A DNA stretch of 60,742 nucleotides from UBA5972 sp964567685 (lineage in GTDB: Bacteria; Pseudomonadota; Alphaproteobacteria; Rhodobacterales; Rhodobacteraceae). Below the pieces are notes generated by a model, which saw nothing but the letters and a program-made list of their open reading frames with translations, made no database searches and was not told the DNA's origin. This document shows, piece after piece, positions 51,429 through 60,427 of this stretch. The translations under genes and the position numbers were made by a program. The stretch lies in assembly GCA_964567685.1 (NCBI GenBank), contig CAZMNO010000020.1, forward strand, positions 1-60,742, read 5' to 3'. The first letter of the stretch is position 1. Every line of letters begins with the position of its first letter.

Positions 51429-51791
51429 AGGCCTGCACGGGTTAAGCTGGTTTGATCCGACCAGAAGCCCGTCCATGATACCCTTTTGCGGGCGAGAAAT
51501 GATTACGGCCGGATCTTTTTGCATTGTTTTGGGGATTGGTGCAGTCTGGGAGTATGTAAGGACCAGAGGTCGCGGCTCTGAGAGAGGCAGACTGATGCAC
51601 AACCCAAACCACCAGTACCCCACTTATTCCCTCTCGGTTTCCATGATGATTTCTGAGACAGCCTACTGGGTTGTTCTGCGCGTTGAGCGCATCTGGCAAT
51701 GGTTGGCGGGGGTTTTCAGAAGGTACCGCCAGACTTCCTGAAGATTGGCGATGGTTGTATCACACAACAGGCCGCGCCTGATAAGGGCCAA
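51429..51791. other. 363-bp gap between convergent genes
   Basis: No convincing gene. An interrupted stem (ACGGG/CCCGT outside, CTGGT/ACCAG inside) at about 51437-51472 just after the LysR stop may serve as terminator. Confidence 0.4.
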
Positions 51792-54014
51792 CTATTCAGC
51801 AGCCATTGCAGTTGCCTGATAGTCCGATTTTCTGATCCGGCACAGGATGCAGCGGGCGGTTGATCCGCCAATCACCGGGTCCAGATCATCGCGCAGGGGT
51901 GTCAGGACATTGGCCCCGACCATCAATGTGCCTTTGATGAGGTCTTCGCCGGGCATGTACCACAGGCCTTCGGCATTGATGACGCGGGGGTCCATGCCAG
52001 GGAGCATGATCACCTGCCTTATGATCGACTTGTCCGTTGTCGGGGCTTCAATCTCGACCCAGTCACCTTCTTCAAGACCATATTCAAGGGCGGTTTCCGG
52101 TGCCATTTCCAACCCCGGATAGGGGCGGCGTTTACGCAGCCTTGGGATGGATATGCCAAGGGTGCTGTAATACTCGACCGAGCGCGTTCCGCTGATCAGG
52201 ACGAATGGATATTCGGTTGAAACCTCCGTCTGATTTCCAGCACGGTCCTGCGGGCTGTAAAGGGGTTCGTTGAAATTCGGCAAAGGATCATAGCCGAATT
52301 TCTGCATGTTTAGCGATGTGAACTCGATCTTGCCGGAAGGCGTGTTGAACCCCGGTTTGCCGTCCGGGCGAATGTTGCCGGATTTGTATTTCAGCCGTTC
52401 ATCCGGGCCGATGACTGACCCCATTTCAGCGAATTCGGCGAAATCGATGCCCATCGGCTCTAGCCGGTAATCCAAAAGCTCGCGATAGGTTTTCACCGGC
52501 AGGTCATCGCCCAGACCCATGCGCTGAAGCACCTCCAGAACGGCATCGGCCTCCTCTCGCGCTTCCCCCCGTGCCTCCATGCATTTGACCCGCGCCGTGA
52601 TCAGGTTGAGCCCGGCATATTCGGTGATGGCATCGGATTCCATATGGGTGGTGACGGGCAGGATGTAATCGGCCAGATGGGCTGTCGGGCTTTCAAACAT
52701 GTCCGAAACCACGAGAAGATCGAGCGTCTTCAGCGCCTCAAGCACCTTGTAGCTGTCTTCAAGCCCGACCATCGGATTGCAGTTTGTCCACAGGGCCTTC
52801 ACCGGGTAGGGGTCACCCGTCAGCATTGCGTCGATGACATGGGAAGGATTGGGATAGGGTGCTGAAACGGCGTCAGGGCCTGACATGAGCGGAAACTCAG
52901 CGGTGCTGATCTGGTCTTTCAGCCGGTCCCTGTCTTCATCGCTGGCGCCGGGGCGGTAATAGCTTGGCAGGCGCATGTTGACCGGTTTCAGGATGCAGTT
53001 GTTGCCGGTCTGATCGATGCGGCCTGTAAGGGCCGGGAGGAACCCCATCAGCCGCAGGGTGGAGATCGAGTTGCCACCCATTGTTGCGCCGATGAAGGTA
53101 TAGAGCGCCGATTTCTGCGCGGTGGCGAACATGCGCGTGGCTTCAAGGATCTTTTCTTCAGGGATCCATGTGATCGCAGCGGTCTTTTCAAGCGTATATT
53201 CGGCGGCGCGGGCTTTCAGGTCGTCAAAGCCAAGGGTCCAGTTCTGAATGAAATCGCGGTCGATCCAGTCGTTTTCGATCATCAGATTGATCATGCCAAG
53301 CGCCAATGCCGCATCTGTGCCCGGGCGGATGCGCAACCACAGATCGGATTTTTCGGCAGCCCGGGTCGGGCGCGGGTCCACGACAATGGTTTTGGCATTG
53401 TTTTTGCGCACCGCATCGCCGACACGTACCGCCTTGGAACCATTTGTTTCGGTCAGGTTCACACCCCAGAGGAGGAAGACGTCGCACTCCTGAACATCCA
53501 TGAAGTTTATGTAGGTCGACAGTGAGCCGAAGGTCAGCAGGTCCGACATAAGCTGCGGGGTGAAGCAATTATGCGCGTCATGCTTGAAGAAGGTCGGGCT
53601 GCCAATCGCCTCGAGAAACAGGTCGTAAGCATAATATTCCTTGGGTGGCAGCGCCTGAACGGCAACCGCCCTTGCGCCATGTTCTTCAATCACGCTGGTT
53701 ATGCGCCGGGCGATATCGCCCAGGGCATCATCCCAGCTGACCTGTTCCCATTTTCCCGAACCTCGTTCACCCACGCGCTTTTGCGGAAAGATGACACGGT
53801 CCGGCGCATTGACGAAGTCAAGCGAGGCTTTGCCTTTGACACAGAGATAGCCCTTGCTCAGCGGATGCTCACGATCACCGATGAATTTCCTGATCTTGCC
53901 AAAGGCAGTGTTTGTCGGGGTTTGTCCGTCAGTGCATCCTTCAGGCTCTTCCATGTCAACGGCCATTCCGCAGCGAACAAGGCAAAGACGGCAGGTGGTT
54001 TTGTGAATTGGCAT
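51792..54014 (-). CDS. molybdopterin-dependent oxidoreductase
   Basis: A 740-aa enzyme of the DMSO reductase/formate dehydrogenase superfamily, using bis-MGD molybdenum or tungsten. The N-terminal [4Fe-4S] ligands are Cys8, Cys11, Cys15 (CRLCLVRC) and Cys58 (YLCVKGK). The MoCo domains include TNGSKAVRVGDAVRKNNAKT, and FIGATMGGNS, with the C-terminal MopB-type cap (GLEEGDWVEIEAPT). HDAHNC contains a Cys near where the metal ligand is expected. No Tat signal, no partner iron-sulfur or membrane subunit nearby, so it is likely cytoplasmic with partners elsewhere. Substrate not assignable. Confidence 0.9.
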   Translation of the reverse strand: MPIHKTTCRLCLVRCGMAVDMEEPEGCTDGQTPTNTAFGKIRKFIGDREHPLSKGYLCVKGKASLDFVNAPDRVIFPQKRVGERGSGKWEQVSWDDALGDIARRITSVIEEHGARAVAVQALPPKEYYAYDLFLEAIGSPTFFKHDAHNCFTPQLMSDLLTFGSLSTYINFMDVQECDVFLLWGVNLTETNGSKAVRVGDAVRKNNAKTIVVDPRPTRAAEKSDLWLRIRPGTDAALALGMINLMIENDWIDRDFIQNWTLGFDDLKARAAEYTLEKTAAITWIPEEKILEATRMFATAQKSALYTFIGATMGGNSISTLRLMGFLPALTGRIDQTGNNCILKPVNMRLPSYYRPGASDEDRDRLKDQISTAEFPLMSGPDAVSAPYPNPSHVIDAMLTGDPYPVKALWTNCNPMVGLEDSYKVLEALKTLDLLVVSDMFESPTAHLADYILPVTTHMESDAITEYAGLNLITARVKCMEARGEAREEADAVLEVLQRMGLGDDLPVKTYRELLDYRLEPMGIDFAEFAEMGSVIGPDERLKYKSGNIRPDGKPGFNTPSGKIEFTSLNMQKFGYDPLPNFNEPLYSPQDRAGNQTEVSTEYPFVLISGTRSVEYYSTLGISIPRLRKRRPYPGLEMAPETALEYGLEEGDWVEIEAPTTDKSIIRQVIMLPGMDPRVINAEGLWYMPGEDLIKGTLMVGANVLTPLRDDLDPVIGGSTARCILCRIRKSDYQATAMAAE

Positions 54015-54592
54015 GGCGACCTCAGGGTGGTGCTGCCTTATTTTATGTCCAGATGGTGGATTTACGCAAGTTTTGCAGTGGTCGACTTTGGGGTTTTCCG
54101 GTTTGCTGAGATCAAAATCAAAGCGCAGTGCAGAGGTGTATGGAATCCTGCGGTCTGGTTTGCGCTAAAATCGCTTTGGACATATTTGAATGAGCCATCG
54201 ATTTCCTAAGAGCGCTTCCAGTTGTCCAGTGAAACGAGATAAACCAGCAAGGATCTGGTGAAAATGCTGAAATCAGGTCAAAGACAGTTTTCTGGGAAAG
54301 CAGCAACGACCCGATTACATGACCTTTCAACTAACAGGGACCGCGGAATGGTCAACAGCGTGATTAATTTACTTCTTGAGTTTTTGTAACTCTCTGAATT
54401 TAAGTAATTATCCAGCATGATTTCATTTCAAATCGCTGAGCGCGCTCTTATAAGATGAGCAGAGGGTCAACAAATGACCTATAATTACAATCTACCTTGT
54501 AAAAAATTGTCAGGAACCTGTTGCTTTGGTAGGCAGTTGTGGAATTTCTGTAGTGAACTAATAACAAGCAGAATTCGAGAATACCGTAGGAA
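54015..54592. other. 578-bp AT-rich gap at the start of the polysaccharide region
   Basis: No supported gene. Base composition drops towards AT here, marking the boundary of the surface-polysaccharide locus. It should contain promoters of the minus-strand oxidoreductase gene and of the plus-strand gene at 54593. Confidence 0.45.
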
Positions 54593-55534
54593 ATGAGCAA
54601 ATCGACCACTATGCAGATATTCAACAAGTCAAAGCCAAAAAAGAACCTGATCCTTCATATTGGAACTCATAAAACTGGAACTTCGGCAATCCAGAATCTA
54701 TTGGAAGAAAACCGATCAAAGCTTGCATCAGACAGTGTTTGGTACGCGAAAACAAACCGCGAACCACACCCGCATTTAAGCAAACATACCAGTTTGTTTC
54801 ATGCAATCAGGCAAGGCAAAGAAGCCTTCATCAAAGAAAAGCGGTATATTGAAACCGAATTTGCGAACTCGGGTTGCGATACTTTGATCTTAAGCGAAGA
54901 AGGGTTCTGTGAGATGGAACCTGAGGTCACGGAATTCATGTCACTCTTCGCTGATAGTTTTGAAATTACAACGATTTGCTATCTGCGTCGCCAGGACTTG
55001 TTCATAGAATCGTTTTGGAACCAACGGTGTCGTGAAGGGCTCGTGACGAAAAATGCCGCTGACTTCTCAAGATCATCAAAAAGCAGATCCCGAATGCGCT
55101 ATGCAAAAATGCTAAGCAAATGGGAAAGGTTTTCTGAAGTTCGTGCATTCGAATACGATAAAGCAAAAAGTGACGGTATTGCGCATTCATTTGCGCAAAC
55201 GGTTGGCATCAGTCTGCCAGAACTGTGTGGTCGGGCAAATGTCAGCCCAGGAATGAATTGCGCCCTCGCAATATCATTGCTGAACAAGCTCGACCGACCT
55301 TTTGATCGTAAGGAGATTACGAAAGCCTTCAACAAGGATAAAACTAGATTTGCGCTTGGTTCAAATCGTCGAATTGAGCTACTTGCGGAGGTTGCGCAGC
55401 AAAACAAGTTGTTAACCAGAAGATATGGTGTGGAATTCAGCCAGGAAATGCCACAGGAACCATCTGGGCCGTTAACTGCACTTGATAATGAAGTTCTGGC
55501 ATTGGCTTTGTGGAAATTAGTGGAGAGAAAGTGA
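54593..55534 (+). CDS. sulfotransferase-like protein
   Basis: A 313-aa protein with the PAPS-binding P-loop-like motif NLILHIGTHKTGTSAIQNLL (19-38 region) and a second block ICYLRRQDLFIESFW where the 3'-phosphate site is expected. Such cytosolic sulfotransferases sulfate sugars or small molecules and are common in capsule and exopolysaccharide loci. The acceptor is not predictable; surface polysaccharide is inferred from neighbours. AT-rich with many AAA/AAT codons relative to the housekeeping region. Start 54593 behind AGGAA; 54611 is an alternative ATG. Confidence 0.82.
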   Translation: MSKSTTMQIFNKSKPKKNLILHIGTHKTGTSAIQNLLEENRSKLASDSVWYAKTNREPHPHLSKHTSLFHAIRQGKEAFIKEKRYIETEFANSGCDTLILSEEGFCEMEPEVTEFMSLFADSFEITTICYLRRQDLFIESFWNQRCREGLVTKNAADFSRSSKSRSRMRYAKMLSKWERFSEVRAFEYDKAKSDGIAHSFAQTVGISLPELCGRANVSPGMNCALAISLLNKLDRPFDRKEITKAFNKDKTRFALGSNRRIELLAEVAQQNKLLTRRYGVEFSQEMPQEPSGPLTALDNEVLALALWKLVERK

Positions 55535-55567
55535 ATTGGCACCCAGGCTTCCAATTCAATTAATTTG

Positions 55568-57475
55568 TTAATTCGCATTTCCGGAAGTAAAGATTTTCTG
55601 CCAGGCTTCAGAGGATTGCAGGGCGGGGAGCTTTTTCAGCCATTTTCGTGAAACTGCACGGCGCTGAAGGCCATAGCGAACAGCGACCGAAAGGGCCTTC
55701 AAGGTTGTCCACCACAATTGCAATCGCTTTGGCTCGAGATACAGGTACTGATCACCAGAAGTGTTGTTGGCCAGATAGTAAGGTGCTGTGCCGACGACTT
55801 TGGGATGTACCCAGCCATGAAAGTAAAGTGGTTCTCGGTTTTTGTTATTGAACAGACTAAGGCGAAGGAAATTCGCCGTGAACAGTTTAATCACAGCGTA
55901 AGACGTATGAGGAATTTCAGCTGCTGATGCGAGTTGAAAATCAACTGGTTTCGATTGGGTTCTATTTTCCGGTGAAGGCAGCGAATTGGTATAGTCAATT
56001 AGCCTTTGATGCGTAGTCGCCGGGTCGGCTCTAAATGCACGTTCAGGTCCGGCCAGGAACTCCTCAACTGCACGAATACAAACACTTGCTGCCCGGTATC
56101 GATGAATTAAAACGAAGTGCATTAGAGCTCCTGCAATATAAAGTGCATCAGGCTGTGCAGAAAACTCGGAATGCATTGCTGAATTTACCAGTCGGTTGCG
56201 CAAATCATAGTACTGGATCCAATCGTTGTTTTTATAAGTGAAAGATTCATGCCACACACCGACCCCCGGTAGCGGCACTGTCGGACAGCCGTGTTTTTTC
56301 AGGCGGCACCCATATTCGGTGTCATCGCCATGAATGAATAGCGGTGGCGAAAATTCCACCTTGCTGATTGCACTGGTTGGTATCATGCAATACCACCAGG
56401 CATTGTAGTCGATATCGTAGCAAGTGTTGAACAGCGCAAGCGATCCTGCGTTTGCAAGGTTTTTACCCTTGCCGATAGACATTAAAAGCCAGAAGAAATT
56501 GAGCTTAGCACCCGCTTCATGCAATATCGAGGGACGGTGCAGCTCTAGCATCTGACCGCCAATAGCAACATCGCTGGTGGCGAAGCTCAGAAATTGCAGA
56601 CTTCTCGTGATAACGCGCGCATCAAGTTTGATGTCATCGTCCATCAACAGGTGATAAGTCGCCGGATCAGGTTTGGAAACCGCATCAATCATCGTTCGGT
56701 TAAAACCGCCGCACCCGCCAAAGTTGCCCTGCTCAACAAGATGAAAATCCGGGCGCTGGGTAAGTTCCATAAGATCCGAATTCGTGAAAGGTTCACCCTG
56801 ATTGACGATAAAGATATCTTTGAGTTCTGGGGTCGTCTGCTTGAATGCGTTGAGTTCAGCCAGAGTAACCGCAAGGCTTTCTTCGCGATTGAATGTGCAT
56901 AGGCCGATCGATAGTGACACTTCCTTTCGTGGCGGTTGGTCTGTGACATAGCGTAGTTGGCCAATTTGTGAATCTTCAAGCGACATCACATCCAAATACA
57001 CTCTTGCCGGAAGAAAATTTGTTTCTATTTCATTTTTCAGATCCCAGAACCAAACATGGGTAGTGGTCAAAGTCCCTTTTGGATCTTCCGATTTGCAGAT
57101 GCTATTTGACAGTATCTTTGTGTTTCCGTTTTCATCCTCACCAGTCAACTTAAAGCTGATCTCGCCTGAGTAAGTCAGCTCCAGTCCAATTTTTCCGATT
57201 TTCGTGTATTCCCGCCAGTATTGCAGATAGAAGCTGTTGAAATAGGTGTTTGCCGAAAAGAACTCCCCCCTGGACAGCTTGTAGTTCTGGTCTGCATCAG
57301 ACTGTGCGAACCGGTGGTCACAGTTATCCTGCAGGTAGAGTGAACGGGGTGCGCCAGTTGCTGGAAACAGAAAATTTTGGAGTGTATACATAGGTATTCC
57401 TGGCCGCCCAACAGGTTCGTTTGCCGAAGGCTCACACTGACTATCAGATTTTTCTTTTGGTTGGACAGAGGTCAT
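55568..57475 (-). CDS. GlfT2-like galactofuranosyltransferase
   Basis: A 635-aa GT-A glycosyltransferase. The N-terminal approx. 185 residues form a beta-sandwich-like domain as in mycobacterial GlfT2. The catalytic domain has VSLSIGLCTFNREESL, GGCGGFNR, the DxD motif in LLMDDDIKLD (279-281), HGDDTEYGCR (382-391) and a catalytic-type WHE (408-410). The C-terminus is helical. GlfT2 polymerises galactofuranose using UDP-Galf; here it may build a Galf-containing surface glycan. No UDP-galactopyranose mutase gene is in the window. The start overlaps the stop of an upstream orphan frame (ATGA). An internal Met29 is an alternative start. Confidence 0.85.
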   Translation of the reverse strand: MTSVQPKEKSDSQCEPSANEPVGRPGIPMYTLQNFLFPATGAPRSLYLQDNCDHRFAQSDADQNYKLSRGEFFSANTYFNSFYLQYWREYTKIGKIGLELTYSGEISFKLTGEDENGNTKILSNSICKSEDPKGTLTTTHVWFWDLKNEIETNFLPARVYLDVMSLEDSQIGQLRYVTDQPPRKEVSLSIGLCTFNREESLAVTLAELNAFKQTTPELKDIFIVNQGEPFTNSDLMELTQRPDFHLVEQGNFGGCGGFNRTMIDAVSKPDPATYHLLMDDDIKLDARVITRSLQFLSFATSDVAIGGQMLELHRPSILHEAGAKLNFFWLLMSIGKGKNLANAGSLALFNTCYDIDYNAWWYCMIPTSAISKVEFSPPLFIHGDDTEYGCRLKKHGCPTVPLPGVGVWHESFTYKNNDWIQYYDLRNRLVNSAMHSEFSAQPDALYIAGALMHFVLIHRYRAASVCIRAVEEFLAGPERAFRADPATTHQRLIDYTNSLPSPENRTQSKPVDFQLASAAEIPHTSYAVIKLFTANFLRLSLFNNKNREPLYFHGWVHPKVVGTAPYYLANNTSGDQYLYLEPKRLQLWWTTLKALSVAVRYGLQRRAVSRKWLKKLPALQSSEAWQKIFTSGNAN

Positions 57476-57675
57476 ACAGGATCATGCACAAAAACAGATA
57501 CGGGCTGACGGGATGCCCAAGCAGACTTCAAGTTATCTGCAGTTTTTAAGGTGCGCAAGATAGTGATGTCCACGTCCGGCTGCGAATATGTTCCGATCCC
57601 GCCGAACGGGATAAGTGGGAATGTCGTCTGGATGATAATACCCGGTGTATTTGTGAAAGTAGACGGTGTAATCAA
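57472..57675 (-). CDS. orphan ORF coupled to the GlfT2-like gene, possible gene remnant
   Basis: A 67-aa frame starting at TTG, ending with a stop that overlaps the next start by 4 bases (ATGA). The frame is open back to about 57737 with no ATG. The translation (LITPSTFTNTPGIIIQTTFP, LIPFGGIGTYSQPDVDI) looks like the end of a real protein, not random sequence, but I recognise no family. Most likely it is a truncated C-terminus left when upstream DNA was replaced, or a small gene with an unusual start. Confidence 0.4.
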   Translation of the reverse strand: MITPSTFTNTPGIIIQTTFPLIPFGGIGTYSQPDVDITILRTLKTADNLKSAWASRQPVSVFVHDPV

Positions 57676-57753
57676 AATTGTCCGATACCCAAGTAGCGAA
57701 ATGCCTGTGTTTCGCGATCTCGGAAGTGAATTTCCGGGCTATCTGGAGCGCAG

Positions 57754-58692
57754 CTAACCGGCATCCATCAATTCATCGTACTGTTTCCTCCAGACGCGGA
57801 CTCGTTCAGGGAACCTGGTTTCTAGGAAATCATATTCATTTCCCAATTCTCTATACAATTGCAGCTTGGTCTGACGGCTGATTTCTGTCTTTTTCCCGAC
57901 ATTCACTTTCTTGTCGGCAAATGCGAAATCGTCCTTGTTGAAGCCGACCTCCAGAAACGCGCATATTTCGCTGAGCAATCCGAGCGGATTATCCACGATA
58001 TCATCAAAGAACCCGACAAAAAACCGCCCCTCAAAAGCGGCTTCAAATCGATCAAGAAACTTCGAATACTGCGAAAACCTCAACTGCCTGCCGGATAGTG
58101 CACGTTCGCGTACAATCTTGTCGTCGATTGTGATATCACGCCATTTGGGACTGTTTTTGTTGCCAAGGTTCATTTTGCTCCCGGAAATGGTTCGTGCGAC
58201 CGGATCGCGGATCAGGAGAATAGCCTTGGCGTCAGGCGAAAGGCTGGTCATTCGCGCAATTTCAGCATCTGGCAGCAGACAATATTGAGGTGATATCTCA
58301 CCAACAACTGGTTCGTCAAATTGCGCGAAAATCCCCAGATAGGAGTCATCATTTTCGTTTAGCAGCCGCAGTTCTGTAGCGACTCTTTGAAGAGCGTTGG
58401 GCTTATTTATGATTCGATTTTTGTCTTCAATCAGGCGCGATAAGAATTCGGTTTGATATTTGAGTTTTGGCCTCGGAGTGCTACGAAAATACCGAAGCTC
58501 TTTCGGTATCGGAACACCGATTTCAGGGTGTGAATCGAACATGCGATGCAACCATGTCGTCCCTGCCTTTTCAACTCCGATCCCATAAAAATCAGGGCAG
58601 CGCTTTTTGCCGGATGCCAATAATGCTTCAAGAGCGTTCAAACCGGAAGAGTATCTTACTAAACCGGTCGCTGAAGGCTTCTTTTTTTGCAT
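57754..58692 (-). CDS. sulfotransferase domain protein
   Basis: A 312-aa PAPS-dependent sulfotransferase. The 5'-phosphosulfate loop is FYGIGVEKAGTTWLHRMF (35-52), followed by HPEIGVPIPKELRYF. The 3'-phosphate motif is LLIRDPVARTISGSKM (159-173), with the classical Arg and Ser. The C-terminal helix ends near the acceptor site. It belongs to the family of bacterial sulfotransferases that modify polysaccharides or lipids. The 5' end is divergent from the 58798 gene. The stop lies just upstream of the orphan frame that leads into the GlfT2-like gene. Confidence 0.9.
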   Translation of the reverse strand: MQKKKPSATGLVRYSSGLNALEALLASGKKRCPDFYGIGVEKAGTTWLHRMFDSHPEIGVPIPKELRYFRSTPRPKLKYQTEFLSRLIEDKNRIINKPNALQRVATELRLLNENDDSYLGIFAQFDEPVVGEISPQYCLLPDAEIARMTSLSPDAKAILLIRDPVARTISGSKMNLGNKNSPKWRDITIDDKIVRERALSGRQLRFSQYSKFLDRFEAAFEGRFFVGFFDDIVDNPLGLLSEICAFLEVGFNKDDFAFADKKVNVGKKTEISRQTKLQLYRELGNEYDFLETRFPERVRVWRKQYDELMDAG

Positions 58693-58797
58693 ATCAGTGC
58701 TTTCGCGCTTCTGGCCATACAGATGGCAGTTTCAAGACCGGGGGTCATCTGCAAAATAGATAAAAGCAATTCTCTACCTGTGCAACTGGAACCCCAA

Positions 58798-60039
58798 ATG
58801 TCATTGTGGTCCGAGTTGAAGAGGGTCCGCTCCGCACAAACGGCTGGTACGCTGTCAAGTGCGGTTATTTGCTTTATTTTTCGAATTCTTCGGCATTTTT
58901 TTGTTTCTCAATACCATGGTATACTGACGCTTCCGTCTGCTATACAGACTGAGTCCAAGAACTCTCAAAATGGGGTACAAGTGGTTAAGAATCTCGTCAT
59001 TCATCTTGGTGACCGTAAGGCTGGCAGTACGTCGATCCAGAATGCGTTGGTTTCAAAGACTTGGCATGCGGACAACACCACGTTGTTTTATTCTGCCAGA
59101 TTTAAGCAGACTCGGTTCGTTGATAAACCGAAATACCAACTCGACAAGTTAGCTAAGCAAATTAATAGATCCGACGCGGATTTTGGCGTGATTTCGAGTG
59201 AGCACTTTGAAGGTGAGGATCCAGTTGAAGTAAAGGAAATGATCGCGCGGCATTTTCCGGATCATCTAGAAACTGTTCGGCTCATCTCATATATTCGGCC
59301 ACACGCCCAGCGGATACTGTCGTCTTTTTCGGAGCGAACAAAAGTCGGCCGTATTTCAGAATCTCTGGTTGATTTTCATCGTCTTCTGGAAGACAGGCGC
59401 GTCCTTTTCTATGAAGGACGATGTAAGAAATGGCGTGAGGTTTTTGGAAACGCCTACACTGTTCGCCCGATGGTACGCGAGAACCTCATCAACAATTGTA
59501 TCGTCCATGATTTCTTTCATTTCTTGTTCGAGGGGCGCAATTTTGGGCTGACCGAAATACCAGTATTAAACACTTCGCCATCATTCGAGGACCTTGCTCT
59601 TTTACGAGCAATCCACGAACGGTTGGCAATATTCGATCTCAGTCTTGAAGAGCTCAGATTGTTTGGAAAAAGTTTTGATTGGGCCGTTTTATCCGAAATT
59701 TCTCCTCCTGGTTTAACCAAACTCGCCATTCACCAATCACTTATGGCTGACATCAAAAAAACCTATTCCAACGATGCAGAGCGGATGGATAATGAGTTTT
59801 TTGAAGGCAATCCGATGCAAATGGCCATGAAAAAGGCAGAAGAAAATGCTATTGCAGAGGAACAATTCAAGCTTACGGACAATTTGTTTACGCCAGGAGA
59901 GCTCAGGTTAATCGAGATTTTGGCCGAAGCAATTGGCCGGATGCATACGGCTGATCCTCGCAAATGGGCCAATCTTTTTCGGTCGCTGCGCAGGCAATCG
60001 ATGAATGGGGATGCTTCTGTTAAAGATATGCCTACCTGA
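58798..60039 (+). CDS. sulfotransferase-like protein
   Basis: A 413-aa protein if started at the ATG at 58798. A GTG at 58981 would start directly before the domain (352 aa). The PAPS-loop-like motif is LVIHLGDRKAGSTSIQNAL (66-84), similar to the gene at 54593. LISYIRPHAQRILSSFSER fits the 3'-phosphate region. The domain is followed by a helical C-terminus not seen in small sulfotransferases. The acceptor is unknown; surface polysaccharide inferred. The start is uncertain: neither candidate has a strong ribosome site. AT-rich. Confidence 0.75.
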   Translation: MSLWSELKRVRSAQTAGTLSSAVICFIFRILRHFFVSQYHGILTLPSAIQTESKNSQNGVQVVKNLVIHLGDRKAGSTSIQNALVSKTWHADNTTLFYSARFKQTRFVDKPKYQLDKLAKQINRSDADFGVISSEHFEGEDPVEVKEMIARHFPDHLETVRLISYIRPHAQRILSSFSERTKVGRISESLVDFHRLLEDRRVLFYEGRCKKWREVFGNAYTVRPMVRENLINNCIVHDFFHFLFEGRNFGLTEIPVLNTSPSFEDLALLRAIHERLAIFDLSLEELRLFGKSFDWAVLSEISPPGLTKLAIHQSLMADIKKTYSNDAERMDNEFFEGNPMQMAMKKAEENAIAEEQFKLTDNLFTPGELRLIEILAEAIGRMHTADPRKWANLFRSLRRQSMNGDASVKDMPT

Positions 60040-60427
60040 CTGGACACCAGTGGCAATCGGGCGTGGCAAAACCACAAATTTTCTTGGATGAAGTTACTTC
60101 AATGGCGACAATTCAGATGTCCTCTTTGGTGACTGCTGGGCAGGGCGAAAGCCGACCTAAATACTCAGGTTAAAGCGGATTAGGTCTATCCGGAATTGTA
60201 TCCGGTGGTCTTGGTGTAGTTTGGGCACTCCTCTGGTTTGAACCAGTCAAGCAATTCATCGGCAGCGCACCAGTAATCTTGACTGCTAGGTACCCCTTGC
60301 GACAATTGGCAGTAAGTCTTGGAATCGCAGTGCCGGGATTCCGAGAGACCCCAATTGATACTTGGATTGAATCGCCGGCAAGCATCGCTGACCCTGCGTA
60401 GAAATCAAGCAATCAGTTGCCTGGCTA
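60040..60427. other. 388-bp gap, nothing recognised
   Basis: Convergent region between the sulfotransferase-like gene and the partial membrane-protein gene. No gene, repeat or clear terminator seen. Confidence 0.4.

Noticed and set aside
53571..54209. 212-aa plus-strand open frame overlapping the molybdopterin gene
   Set aside because: Mostly opposite the clear oxidoreductase coding region; no domain and no ribosome site.
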